Source: Acidimicrobiia bacterium (GTDB taxonomy: Bacteria > Actinomycetota > Acidimicrobiia > Acidimicrobiales > SZUA-35). Taken from it: a stretch of DNA of 33,472 nucleotides. The translations under genes were made by a program, and so were the position numbers. Below, one piece after another: positions 9,253 through 18,640 of the stretch; within the stretch, counting starts at the first letter, position 1; each line of letters opens with the position of its first letter. The stretch spans positions 1 through 33,472 of the forward strand of contig JAOTYQ010000005.1 in assembly GCA_029861725.1 (NCBI GenBank), given 5' to 3'. A model generated the notes under the pieces. That model saw only the letters and a list, made by a program, of their open reading frames with translations. It searched no databases and was not told the DNA's origin.

Positions 9253-10154
9253 GAGGAGGCTGCGGTCTCCTGGCCGCCATCGTCGCCGCCCGGTGGCGTC
9301 CCACTGTCGAGCGGGTCGGCTTCTGCCAAATAGCCCCAGTTCACTAGCTGATCAGCGACCAATTGGGCGGCATCGGCCGGTGCGAGCTCGTGGACCTGGG
9401 CCGAGCCGGTGGACGAGTCCGTGCCGATCAGTGCGGCGACGCGGCTCCTGGTGGATCCGGCGGGGGCGGGTTCGACCTTCGGCCGTGGCCGGTAGGGGCC
9501 GCGCTCGACGACGGTAGGCTCTGCCGCCGACGGTCCGACTGCGGCGATGAGCCGCTCGACCGAGGCCGTGGACGACGCCAGCGTCGCTGCCAGCGCCGCT
9601 CGCCGCAGTTCCGGACCGCTCTCGAACGACAACACGCACCGTCCGGTCACCGCTAGTCGTTCCCGCCGTCCCTGATCGAGGCGGCGCTCGACGATCAGCT
9701 CGGGACCATCATCCGCCGTGTCCGTCGCCCTGGCCGTCACGAGACCGAGGGCCTGGGGGAGACCGAGCTGGTTGGCGAGGAAGGCAGGTACCGATCCGCT
9801 GCCTCGGTCGAGGCTGTGGACACCGCAGCAGACGATGTCGATCTCCGCCGCGAGCGGAGCGAGGCGCCCGGCCACCTCGTTGCTCGACTCGTCGCCCCGG
9901 CCCTCGACCAGTACTGCACGTGTCGCCCCGGCGGCCAGAGCGTCACGGAGCATCCCCTCGGCCGCCGGCGGGCCCGAGGTGGCGGCCGTGACCGTCCCGC
10001 CCGAGGCGGTGGCGATGCGCAATCCCCACTCGAGGGCCGAGAGATCGGCGGGTCCAGCACCGCTGAAGCGGACATCGCTCGAGATCGCACCGGTCAAGGG
10101 GTCGATCTCGGGCCGGAGATCCACCCATTTGAGACAGACGAGAACATCGGCCAC
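9249..10154 (-). CDS. Electron transfer flavoprotein beta subunit (FixA-like)
   Basis: VADVLVCLKWVDLRPEIDPLTG...LSALEWGLRIATASGGTVTAATSG, followed by C-terminal ETF-beta-like region; GTG start. Confidence 0.8.
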   Translation of the reverse strand: MADVLVCLKWVDLRPEIDPLTGAISSDVRFSGAGPADLSALEWGLRIATASGGTVTAATSGPPAAEGMLRDALAAGATRAVLVEGRGDESSNEVAGRLAPLAAEIDIVCCGVHSLDRGSGSVPAFLANQLGLPQALGLVTARATDTADDGPELIVERRLDQGRRERLAVTGRCVLSFESGPELRRAALAATLASSTASVERLIAAVGPSAAEPTVVERGPYRPRPKVEPAPAGSTRSRVAALIGTDSSTGSAQVHELAPADAAQLVADQLVNWGYLAEADPLDSGTPPGGDDGGQETAASS

Positions 10155-10165
10155 CGAGACGATCC

Positions 10166-10450
10166 TCAGCTCCTGCGGAACGCCACCCCGTGGCCTCCGT
10201 CGGGATAGGTCCAGGAGATGGCGCCGTCGCCGTTGCAGACGAGGTAGCACGTGCCGCACTCGAAGCACTGCTCGTAGTTGAAGAGGATCCCGCCGTCCGA
10301 GGTCGGTACGAAGAGGTTCGCCGGGCAGCACACCACGCAGGCCCGGGTCGTGCAGGAGCGGCAGACGTCCGAGTCGACTTCGATATGGGCCCGCGATCCA
10401 ACGCGGAAGTCGATCGTCGCCATTCGGTCCTCGAACGAGATGGTGGTCAT
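10166..10450 (-). CDS. fixX: FixX-like ferredoxin
   Basis: DVCRSCTTRACVVCCPANLF...YEQCFECGTCYLVCNGDGAISWTYPDGGHGVAFR; alternative start at 10423 has a closer GAGGA. Confidence 0.85.
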   Translation of the reverse strand: MTTISFEDRMATIDFRVGSRAHIEVDSDVCRSCTTRACVVCCPANLFVPTSDGGILFNYEQCFECGTCYLVCNGDGAISWTYPDGGHGVAFRRS

Positions 10451-10583
10451 GGCGTGTCCGGTCGGTTCGGCATCGGCTCCCAACGCCGCGAGTTCCCTCG
10501 CGACGAGTGCTGCGAGCCTACCGGCCAGCGACCGGCACCGCCGGATCCGGGCGGTGGCTCGAGTCCTGGGTGGCTGACGACGA

Positions 10584-11831
10584 TCAGGCGCCCAACGTGG
10601 CGCTCTTCGGGATGGCCACCACGCCGCGGGGGGAGACGTAATACGACGCAGCGTCGGCCTCGGCGTCGAAGCCGATCTCGAGGCCTGGCGGGATCACCAC
10701 GTGCTTGTCGATGATCGCACGATGGACCCGGGCGCCCTTGCCGACGGTGACGTTGCCGAGCAGGACGGATCCGGTGACCTCAGCCCCTGCCTCGACCCGC
10801 ACATCGTGGGAGAAGACCGAGTCGCGGCACTGACCCCCGGCGACGACGACGCCGTTGCTGAGGATGCAGTTCGAGAGCTCGCTGGGCCCGTCCGGGCCGT
10901 CGGCGATCTTGGCCGGGGGCTCGTTCAGACCGCGGGCGAATATCGGCCACTGCTCGTTGTAGAGGCTGAACGCGGGAAGCGGGGCGACGAGGTCCATGTG
11001 CGATTCGTAGTAGGAGTCGAGCGTGCCAACATCGCGCCAGTAGTGATTGTCGCTTCCGGTTTCCCCGGGGATGCTGTTCTCGCGATAGTCGTAGACGAAG
11101 GCCTCACCTCGCTCGACGAGCCTTGGGATGATGTCACCGCCGACGTCGTGATTCGAGGACCCGTCCTTCGAGTCCTCGACGATGATGTCGCGGAAGACGT
11201 TCACATCGAAGATGTAGTTGCCCATCGATGCCAGTATCTGCTCGGGTGACCCGGGGATCGTCGGGGCGTCGGCCCGCTTCTCGTGGAAGCCGACGATACG
11301 ATTGCTGTTCGGGCTCTTCTCGATCGTTCCGAACTGGTCGCTCTGGTCGGCCGGCAATCGTATGGCGGCGACGGTCACCCCCGCCCCGCTGTCGATGTGG
11401 GCATTGAGCATCTGCCGAGGGTCCATACGGTAGATGTGATCTGCTCCGAAGACGATCACGTGCTCGGGCCGCTCGTTCTCCACGAGGTTCATATTCTGGA
11501 AGAGGGCATCGGCGGAGCCGGTGTACCATCGGGGCCCCCGCCTCATCTGGGCCGGGACCGTGGTGATGTAGTTGCCGAGAATGGCCGAGAGCTGCCACGT
11601 CAAGGAGATGTGGACATCGAGGCTATGGCTCTTGTACTGGGTGAATACCGCGATATGGCGGAAGCCACCATTCACGAGGTTGGAAATGGCGAAGTCGATC
11701 AGCCGATACTTGCCGCCAAAGGGCACGGCGGGTTTTGCTCGGTCGAGGGTGAGTGGATGGAGCCTCTTGCCTTCACCTCCAGCAAGAACGATGCTCAGGA
11801 TTGGACGACGGCCGTGGGCGGGAGCGCGCAT
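10584..11831 (-). CDS. glgC: Glucose-1-phosphate adenylyltransferase
   Basis: [80 protein letters not shown]; start placed at the second ATG (TAGGAT-N8-ATG), 11837 is the alternative. Confidence 0.95.
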   Translation of the reverse strand: MRAPAHGRRPILSIVLAGGEGKRLHPLTLDRAKPAVPFGGKYRLIDFAISNLVNGGFRHIAVFTQYKSHSLDVHISLTWQLSAILGNYITTVPAQMRRGPRWYTGSADALFQNMNLVENERPEHVIVFGADHIYRMDPRQMLNAHIDSGAGVTVAAIRLPADQSDQFGTIEKSPNSNRIVGFHEKRADAPTIPGSPEQILASMGNYIFDVNVFRDIIVEDSKDGSSNHDVGGDIIPRLVERGEAFVYDYRENSIPGETGSDNHYWRDVGTLDSYYESHMDLVAPLPAFSLYNEQWPIFARGLNEPPAKIADGPDGPSELSNCILSNGVVVAGGQCRDSVFSHDVRVEAGAEVTGSVLLGNVTVGKGARVHRAIIDKHVVIPPGLEIGFDAEADAASYYVSPRGVVAIPKSATLGA

Positions 11832-11839
11832 GGGCATCA

Positions 11840-11845
11840 ATCCTA
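11840..11845 (-). promoter_or_regulatory. Candidate leaderless -10 (TAGGAT) for glgC
   Basis: TAGGAT-N8-ATG on the minus strand. Confidence 0.45.
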
Positions 11846-12008
11846 TACTCGGTCCGTACCGTCCTCTTTGATGCAAAAGGCACCGGTGGCCAGGAGGCTC
11901 GGGTGCAACCAGGCAAGACGGCTTGGCCCAGGCGCTCGCTACCCGCGTGAGACGGGCCCGCGACTCCGAGGATGGAACAAACTCGACGACGATCACGTTA
12001 CGACAGAT

Positions 12009-13337
12009 GTGACCACCCTTGATGTTCAATCGCGCTTCGGCGCGCTCGTCGAGCGACTCGACGACTGCCGTCGGTTCACGGAGGCGCTCGCTGCACCGCT
12101 GTCCGCCGAGGACCAGACGGTCCAGTCGATGCCCGACACCAGCCCGACGAAGTGGCACCGTGCTCACACCACGTGGTTCTTCGAGACGTTCCTGCTCCAG
12201 CCCCACCTCGCTGGCTACGAGGCCTTCGACGGGCACTTCGGGTTTCTCTTCAACAGCTACTACGAGGCGGTCGGGGACCGGCACCCACGGCCGGACCGGG
12301 GCATGGTGACCAGGCCGGGCATCGTCGAGATCGCCGACTACCGGCGCCACGTCGACGAGGCCCTCGCAACGCTGCTCGAGGCGGCTGGCGACGACGAGCC
12401 GGATCGGCGGGACCACCTGGCGGACCTCGTCGAGCTAGGAATCAATCACGAGCAGCAACACCAGGAGCTGCTGCTGATGGATATCAAGCACGTGCTCGCC
12501 AACAACGTGTACGGACCTGGCTACGCGGTCCTCGATCACGAGCCGCTACCCGAACCTGGGCCGGCGGGGTGGATCAGCGTCGATGGCGGCCTGGTCGAGA
12601 TCGGGGTCGAGGTGTCCGATCGTGGCTTCCGCTTCGACAACGAAGAGCCGCGCCACCGGGCCCTCCTCCACCCTCACCGGCTCGCCGATCGGCTCGTCAC
12701 GTGTGGGGAGTGGCTGGAGTTCATGGCCGACGGTGGCTACGGCGAGCCTCGGCTCTGGCTCTCCGACGGGTGGTACGCCCGGGCCGCCCAGGGATGGACG
12801 GCGCCCCTCTACTGGACGAAGACCGACGACGAGCAGTGGATGATCCACACCCTCACCGGTCGTCGGCCCGTCGATCCCCACGAACCGCTCTGCCACGTAT
12901 CCTTCTACGAGGCCGACGCCTTCGCGACGTGGGCCGGAGCCCGGCTACCCACGGAGTTCGAGTGGGAGCACGCAGCGACCGATCTCCGACACGGCGTCGG
13001 GACACTGCTCGACCAGGCGACCGTTGACGGGACACCCGTGGTGAGCCCGAGCAACGAGCTCCACCCGACCGGAGCCGGACCGGCCGAGGCTGGCGTCCTA
13101 CGCCAGTTGATCGGGGACTGCTGGGAATGGACCGGTTCCCCGTACCGGCCCTACCCGGGCTATCAAGTGCCAGACGGCGCCATCGGCGAGTACAACGGCA
13201 AGTTCATGATCAACACCATGGTGCTCCGCGGTGGCTGCGCCCTCACGCCGAACGATCACCTGCGAACCACCTACCGGAACTTCTTCCATCCCCACACCCG
13301 ATGGCACCTGTCGGGTGTGCGATTGGCGGCCGACTGA
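12009..13337 (+). CDS. egtB: Hercynine oxygenase (ergothioneine biosynthesis EgtB)
   Basis: DinB-like SPTKWHRAHTTWFFETFLL and INHEQQHQELLLMDIKHVL (His ligands), C-terminal FGE-sulfatase-like domain GDCWEWTGSPYRPYPGY; start codon uncertain. Confidence 0.9.
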   Translation: MTTLDVQSRFGALVERLDDCRRFTEALAAPLSAEDQTVQSMPDTSPTKWHRAHTTWFFETFLLQPHLAGYEAFDGHFGFLFNSYYEAVGDRHPRPDRGMVTRPGIVEIADYRRHVDEALATLLEAAGDDEPDRRDHLADLVELGINHEQQHQELLLMDIKHVLANNVYGPGYAVLDHEPLPEPGPAGWISVDGGLVEIGVEVSDRGFRFDNEEPRHRALLHPHRLADRLVTCGEWLEFMADGGYGEPRLWLSDGWYARAAQGWTAPLYWTKTDDEQWMIHTLTGRRPVDPHEPLCHVSFYEADAFATWAGARLPTEFEWEHAATDLRHGVGTLLDQATVDGTPVVSPSNELHPTGAGPAEAGVLRQLIGDCWEWTGSPYRPYPGYQVPDGAIGEYNGKFMINTMVLRGGCALTPNDHLRTTYRNFFHPHTRWHLSGVRLAAD

Positions 13338-13420
13338 CCGCCTGACCCCCTGCTCCCACGGTCCCGCCACCGGCCGGTACGGTCGCGGCGGGGCCCGACC
13401 CTTTGCGAGGTAGTACACCC

Positions 13421-14410
13421 ATGCCCGACAGCCCCATAACCGTCGACGTCCGGCTCCCCAGCGACTGGGCCGCCGGCGAGATGCGGGACGACATTCGCCG
13501 CTCGTTCGCCAATCGCCCGATCGTCCTGCCACCCAAGTGGCTGTACGACGATTACGGCAGCGACCTCTTCGATCAGATCACCCGCTTGCCGCAGTACTAC
13601 CCGACCGAGGCCGAGCGGTCGATCCTGGTGAGCAGGGCCGACGAGATCGCGGCGGTGACCGGTGCCGACACGATCATCGAGCTCGGCTCGGGCACCAGCG
13701 ACAAGACGAGAACCCTGCTCGACGGCTTTCACCGCGGCGGCCAGCTACGTCGCTTCACACCGCTCGATGTGAGCGAGGCCACGCTCGTCGAGGCCGCCAC
13801 CACGCTGGCGGAGCGGTACGACGGCCTCGAGGTCCATGCCCTCGTCGGTGACTTCACCCGCCACCTGGCCCACCTCCCCGACGGCGACCGCCGGATGGTG
13901 GCCTTCCTCGGTGGGACGGTCGGGAATTTCTACGTCGAGGAGCGCCATGCCTTCCTCGGTGCCCTGTCCGATCAGTTGCGTCCCGGGGAGTGGCTCCTGC
14001 TCGGGGTCGATCTGGTGAAGGACTTCCAGCGGATCCTGGCCGCGTACCACGATGTTGCCGGGCTCACCGCGAGGTTCATCAAGAACTCGCTGACCGTCCT
14101 CAACCGGAACCTCGATGCCGACTTCGATCTCGGTGCGTTCGACTACGTGCCCCTGTGGGACGACCTCGAGGAACGGGTCGATATGCGGTTGCGCTCGCTC
14201 ATGCCCCAGCGGGTCCGCATCGACGGGTTGGATCTCGATGTCGCCCTCGGCGAAGGTGAGGAGCTTCGGGTCGAGATCTCGGCCAAGTTCCGCCCCGAGA
14301 AGTTCACGGCCGAGCTCTCCGACGTCGGGCTCGACGTCTTCCGGCTCTGGACTGACGAGAATGAGGACTTCGGCCTCGTCCTGGCCCGCCGGGTGACCGA
14401 GCAGGCGTAG
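13421..14410 (+). CDS. egtD: L-histidine N(alpha)-methyltransferase (EgtD)
   Basis: LPPKWLYDDYGSDLFDQITRLPQYYPTEAERSIL, ELGSGTSDKTRTLLD, FLGGTVGNFY; ATG preceded by GCGAGG. Confidence 0.92.
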   Translation: MPDSPITVDVRLPSDWAAGEMRDDIRRSFANRPIVLPPKWLYDDYGSDLFDQITRLPQYYPTEAERSILVSRADEIAAVTGADTIIELGSGTSDKTRTLLDGFHRGGQLRRFTPLDVSEATLVEAATTLAERYDGLEVHALVGDFTRHLAHLPDGDRRMVAFLGGTVGNFYVEERHAFLGALSDQLRPGEWLLLGVDLVKDFQRILAAYHDVAGLTARFIKNSLTVLNRNLDADFDLGAFDYVPLWDDLEERVDMRLRSLMPQRVRIDGLDLDVALGEGEELRVEISAKFRPEKFTAELSDVGLDVFRLWTDENEDFGLVLARRVTEQA

Positions 14411-14452
14411 GCCACGACCGGACCGGACCCGTAGGGTCGGGCCGCGACCGGG

Positions 14453-16186
14453 TCAGAGCAGGGTCACGACTCCGGTCGATCCGTCGACCTCGATCTCGGC
14501 TCCGTCCCGGATCTTGCGGGTGGCGTCGGTGGCCGACACGACACAGGGGATCCCGAGCTCCCGGCTCACGATGATGGCGTGGCTGAGCGCCGCCCCGACA
14601 TCGACGACGACGGCGCCGGCGGTGACGAACAGCGGGGTCCAAGCCGGGTCGGTCATCGGCGCTACGAGGACGTCGCCCGGTTTCAGCACGGTCGGGTCCG
14701 AGGGATCGAGCACGACCCGAGCCCGCCCCCGGTACACGCCTGGACAGCCGGGGTTGCCAACCAGGGAGTCGCCGGATCGGGCGACGTCCACCGAGCTCTC
14801 ACCCCGCTTCGGCCACTCGGTGTTGGCCGGTACGGCACCGTTGATGATGAACGGCGGCTCCAGCGATCGCAGCCAGTCGTGGTGAGCCTGCCGTTGGGCG
14901 ACGATCTCTCGGATGCCGTCGAGCTCACCGGCGATCGCACGCTCCAGCTCGTCTTCGAAGAGGAGGCAGATATCGCGTGGCTCGTCGACGTGGCCGGCTG
15001 CGACCGCCCGCCGGCCGAGCTCCCACACCGCCATTCGCACCTCGTGAATGACCCGGATGATCGTCGTCTTCGAACGCTCCCGACCGGGTACGAACACCTT
15101 GGCCGAGGCGAGCGCGGCCTGGAACTGGCCCTGGGTCTCCGGGTCGGCGGCCAGCGCCTCGACAAGCTCGGCCGAGAGGCGTTCGCGCTCCTGCTCCCGC
15201 ACCTCGTTCTCGACCAGCGGAGAGGTGTCGTCGCCGGCGAGCCGCATCCGGTCGATCGCCGCCAGGGCGAGGTCGGGATCGGTCTCCCAGGTGTGGGCGT
15301 GGATATCCCACTCGTTTGGTCCTCGTGAGCCGAACGACGCGAGGAAGGCGTCGAGCCCGGCGCTGAAGGCCGCGGCAGCAGGGTCTTCCGAGCGCCGGAT
15401 CCGGTTGGCCAGCCCGACGACCCCCAGGTCGAAGAGGGTGGTCAGCGACGACGAGGACCGGACCTGGCGCGACAGCTCCCACATCGCGTACGAGGGTGCT
15501 GCCGAATCGACGCCACCGAGCCCGGCGAAGAGCTTCATCGCCGTCGTCGGCTGCCCGAGCGCGGCGCAGACGGTGCCGATGACACCGGGACCGACGGAGG
15601 CCGCTCCGCTCTGGTTGATGTGCTGGTTGAACATCCGTCGGACCAAGCTCTTGAACGACCGGGCGCGGGCGAGCAATTCGGCGTCGGTCAGCATGGTCAG
15701 ATCGGGACGACTTTCCCTCGCCGCCAGCCCGTCGAGACGGTCGGCTTCGAGCTCGTCCTGCTCCATCGTCCCCATGACCCAACCGAGCCAGCCGGCGAGC
15801 ATGGCGGTGCCCTCCGCGCTGTCGTGCCAGTCCTCGTGGACGTAGGGGGGCACATCCGGATGATCGCCGAAGTACGCGAGGTCGATGTCCTCGGCCGTCA
15901 TCCCCGGGGTCCGGACGCCGAAGAGTCGGATCCCAGTGGCGCAAAGGTAGGCGTAGCCGCCGAACATACCGGCGACCTCCGGCCGCCTCGGGTTCATGCC
16001 TACGTCGCCGTAGCCCATCCGGTCGACTGCACAGTCGTACCAGCCGGCGAGCGTGTCCTCCTCCCACACCAGGTCCCACCCGAGCGGTGACGGGGGCTCG
16101 GGCAGGACCTCGCCCACGTTGGCCCGGGTCCAGAACGGCCATTTCTCGCTCAGCTCGTTGTCTTCGATCCACCGGAGGTCGGCCAT
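14453..16186 (-). CDS. PEP-utilising enzyme mobile (phosphohistidine) domain protein, no ATP-grasp domain seen
   Basis: N-terminal WTRANVGEVLPEPPSPLGWDL; C-terminal DPAWTPLFVTAGAVVVDVGAALSHAIIVSRELGIPCVVSATDATRKIRDGAEIEVDGSTGVV; GGGAG upstream of ATG. Confidence 0.85.
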   Translation of the reverse strand: MADLRWIEDNELSEKWPFWTRANVGEVLPEPPSPLGWDLVWEEDTLAGWYDCAVDRMGYGDVGMNPRRPEVAGMFGGYAYLCATGIRLFGVRTPGMTAEDIDLAYFGDHPDVPPYVHEDWHDSAEGTAMLAGWLGWVMGTMEQDELEADRLDGLAARESRPDLTMLTDAELLARARSFKSLVRRMFNQHINQSGAASVGPGVIGTVCAALGQPTTAMKLFAGLGGVDSAAPSYAMWELSRQVRSSSSLTTLFDLGVVGLANRIRRSEDPAAAAFSAGLDAFLASFGSRGPNEWDIHAHTWETDPDLALAAIDRMRLAGDDTSPLVENEVREQERERLSAELVEALAADPETQGQFQAALASAKVFVPGRERSKTTIIRVIHEVRMAVWELGRRAVAAGHVDEPRDICLLFEDELERAIAGELDGIREIVAQRQAHHDWLRSLEPPFIINGAVPANTEWPKRGESSVDVARSGDSLVGNPGCPGVYRGRARVVLDPSDPTVLKPGDVLVAPMTDPAWTPLFVTAGAVVVDVGAALSHAIIVSRELGIPCVVSATDATRKIRDGAEIEVDGSTGVVTLL

Positions 16187-16352
16187 CGGGCTCCCTTGCT
16201 CTGCTCTCACCCGGGTCGCCGACCCAGCTCAGGGGCCCCCGGGGCCGGCCCTGGGTAACCCGAAGATGAAGGGTAGGTTGCCGTCGGCGTCGTGTCCACG
16301 TGCCGCCGTGGCCACGCCGCCGCTCAGCGACAGCCCGACGAAGGACCGGGGC

Positions 16353-16358
16353 TAGGAT
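16353..16358 (+). promoter_or_regulatory. Candidate leaderless -10 (TAGGAT) for the fixC-like gene
   Basis: TAGGAT-N7-GTG. Confidence 0.45.
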
Positions 16359-16365
16359 CGGCGAG

Positions 16366-17676
16366 GTGGACGAGGGCTTCGACGTCGACGTGGTGGTTGT
16401 GGGGGCCGGGCCGGCCGGCTCGGCCGCGGCGATGGTCCTGGCCCGGGCCGGTCGGAACGTCGTGCTCCTCGAGCGCGGCCCGTTCCCGGGCTCCAAGAAC
16501 ATGTACGGCGGGGTCGTCTACGGCAGGATCCTTGACGGGCTCGTCCCGAACTGGTTCGACGAGGCACCGATCCAGCGTTGGGTGACCCGCCGCTCGACGA
16601 TGGTCATGACGGACCAGCAAGCGTTGACGGTCGACTTCCGGACCGAAGCCTGGGGCCACCCGCCGTACAACGGGGCAACCGCCTACCGCCCCGACTTCGA
16701 TGCGTGGCTTGCCGACAAAGCGGTCGAGGCCGGAGCGATGCTGGTCACCTCGACCACGGCGATCGGGTTGCTCACCGACGCCGATGGGGCGGTCGTCGGC
16801 GTCCGGACCGACAGACCCGACGGTGATCTGCGAGCCCCGATCGTCGTCGCCTGTGACGGGGTCAACTCGTTCCTGGCCAAGGAAGCAGGCCTCCACCATC
16901 ACCAGGGGTCCGAGCACTACACGCTCGGAGCCAAGGAGACCCTGGCACTTCCCAAGGAGGTGATCGACGAGCGGTTCGGCGTGCGCGGCCGTCACGGCGT
17001 CGACATCGAGATCCTCGGAGGGACGGGCGGGATCCCCGGGGGAGGCTTCGTGTACACCAACCTCGACTCGGTGTCGGTTGGCGTCGTCGTATCGCTCGAT
17101 GGCCTCAGCGCTCAGCAGCAACGGCCCGAGGACCTGATCGCCGAGCTGAAGGCCCATCCCGCGATCGCCCCGCTCGTCGACGGCGCAGAGCTGAAGGAGT
17201 ACTCAGCCCACCTGATCCCAGAGGGGGGCTACGATGCGATGCCCCAGCTGTCGACGGCTGGCATGTTGGTCGCCGGTGACGCAGCGGGGATGTGCCTCGC
17301 CGCCGGTATCTGGCTCGAAGGCGTTAACTTTGCGATCGGGGCCGGCGCGCTCGCCGCCGAGGTGGCCGTGGATGCGCTGGCCGATGGCGACGTCTCGGCC
17401 GCGCGGCTCTCGGCCTACGCCGACGCCCTCGCCGAGACGTTCGTGCTCGCCGACCACCGGAAGCTACGCCGAGCCCCGGAGCTCGTGCTGTCCGAGCGAG
17501 TCCAGCAGCGGTACCCCAACCTGCTGTGCGATATCGCCGAGTCGATTTTCACGGTCACGAACCCGGAGCCGAAGCTCGGCATGGCCAAGCTCCTCCGCCG
17601 GGCGGCCAAGGCCAACGGGCTCAAGTTCCGCGACCTCGGCCGCGATGCGGTCAGGGGGTGGCGGGCGTTCGGCTGA
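16366..17676 (+). CDS. fixC: FixC-like / ETF-quinone oxidoreductase family flavoprotein
   Basis: VDVVVVGAGPAGSAAAMVLARAGRNVVLLERG, GSKNMYGGVVYGR, LVAGDAAGMCLAAGIWLEGVNFAIGAG; TAGGAT-N7-GTG start. Confidence 0.87.
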   Translation: MDEGFDVDVVVVGAGPAGSAAAMVLARAGRNVVLLERGPFPGSKNMYGGVVYGRILDGLVPNWFDEAPIQRWVTRRSTMVMTDQQALTVDFRTEAWGHPPYNGATAYRPDFDAWLADKAVEAGAMLVTSTTAIGLLTDADGAVVGVRTDRPDGDLRAPIVVACDGVNSFLAKEAGLHHHQGSEHYTLGAKETLALPKEVIDERFGVRGRHGVDIEILGGTGGIPGGGFVYTNLDSVSVGVVVSLDGLSAQQQRPEDLIAELKAHPAIAPLVDGAELKEYSAHLIPEGGYDAMPQLSTAGMLVAGDAAGMCLAAGIWLEGVNFAIGAGALAAEVAVDALADGDVSAARLSAYADALAETFVLADHRKLRRAPELVLSERVQQRYPNLLCDIAESIFTVTNPEPKLGMAKLLRRAAKANGLKFRDLGRDAVRGWRAFG

Positions 17677-18640
17677 GCGTCCGCAATGTCGCCAGTAGCT
17701 CGCTGACGAAGGCGGGCCCGTCGCAGACGATGGCCAGGTCGGCGAGATCCATCATCGGGCACGACGGGTCGGTGTTGACCGCCACGACGTGATCGGGTGC
17801 ACCGAGCCCGGCGGTATGCTGGATCGCCCCGGAGACCCCTATGGCGATGTACAACTCGGGATCGACGGTCACGCCGGTCGTCCCGATCTGCCGGTCGGCC
17901 GAGAGCCATCCCCAGTCGGTCACGACCCGGGTCGCCCCGACCGACGCTCCGAGCGCGGCCGAGATCTCGTGCACCAGCTCCACGTGCTCCGGGGCACCCA
18001 GGCCGGCGCCGCAAGCGATGATCCTGGGCGCCTCGGAGAGGTCCATCGTCGCCGGGTCGGCCGGAACGGTCTCGATCAGCTCGACCCGACCGACTTCTGC
18101 GCTGTCGCGGTCGGTGCCCCTGGGGCCTGATCGCCGGAGCTCCAAGCTCAGGCGAGTGACGATCGGTGACCGATGAGGATCGCAGGGAGGGACATTGCGA
18201 ACCCCGGGCTGAAAGGTGGCCACCACCGGCTGGCTCAGCGCCAGCGTCTCCATCGTCAGCCCGCCTCGGCGGACGACGACGGCTCGTCTGTCGCCGATCT
18301 CGGTTGCTGCCGAGACCAACGGTCGACCGAGAGCAGCGGCCAGATGGGGAGCGAGATCGCGCCCATCGGGGGTGTGCGGCAACACGACGTGCTCGTCGGC
18401 GGGAAGCTCCGGGGCCAGCGCTGTCGCCATGCGTGCCGGGTCGAAGCGGGGCAGCTCGATCATCACGATCCGGTCGGCGAGACCGGCGAGGTCGGCGACA
18501 GCCGCATCGGTGCCGTCGCCGACGACCCAGCAGGCGCTTGGCGCTTCGGCCGCTACTTCGACTGCTCCGACGGGGAGCGTCCCTGACCGGACGGGTAGCA
18601 GCGCCATCGCCCGGCTCGGTCGGTGACGCTCGTCGCTCAT
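17651..18640 (-). CDS. Electron transfer flavoprotein alpha subunit (FixB-like)
   Basis: C-terminal FAD-binding signature ELYIAIGVSGAIQHTAGLGAPDHVVAVNTDPSCPMMDLADLAIVCD; ATGA overlap with the upstream OYE gene. Confidence 0.88.
   Translation of the reverse strand: MSDERHRPSRAMALLPVRSGTLPVGAVEVAAEAPSACWVVGDGTDAAVADLAGLADRIVMIELPRFDPARMATALAPELPADEHVVLPHTPDGRDLAPHLAAALGRPLVSAATEIGDRRAVVVRRGGLTMETLALSQPVVATFQPGVRNVPPCDPHRSPIVTRLSLELRRSGPRGTDRDSAEVGRVELIETVPADPATMDLSEAPRIIACGAGLGAPEHVELVHEISAALGASVGATRVVTDWGWLSADRQIGTTGVTVDPELYIAIGVSGAIQHTAGLGAPDHVVAVNTDPSCPMMDLADLAIVCDGPAFVSELLATLRTLSRTPATP

Noticed and set aside
14426-14438. GACCC-GTA-GGGTC hairpin between convergent egtD and the PEP-domain gene
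   Set aside because: Possible bidirectional terminator but only a 5-bp stem and no U-tract; too weak to list
14925-16502. 525-aa minus-strand ORF overlapping the PEP-domain gene
   Set aside because: Arg-rich alternate-frame translation; the PEP-domain frame carries clear family motifs
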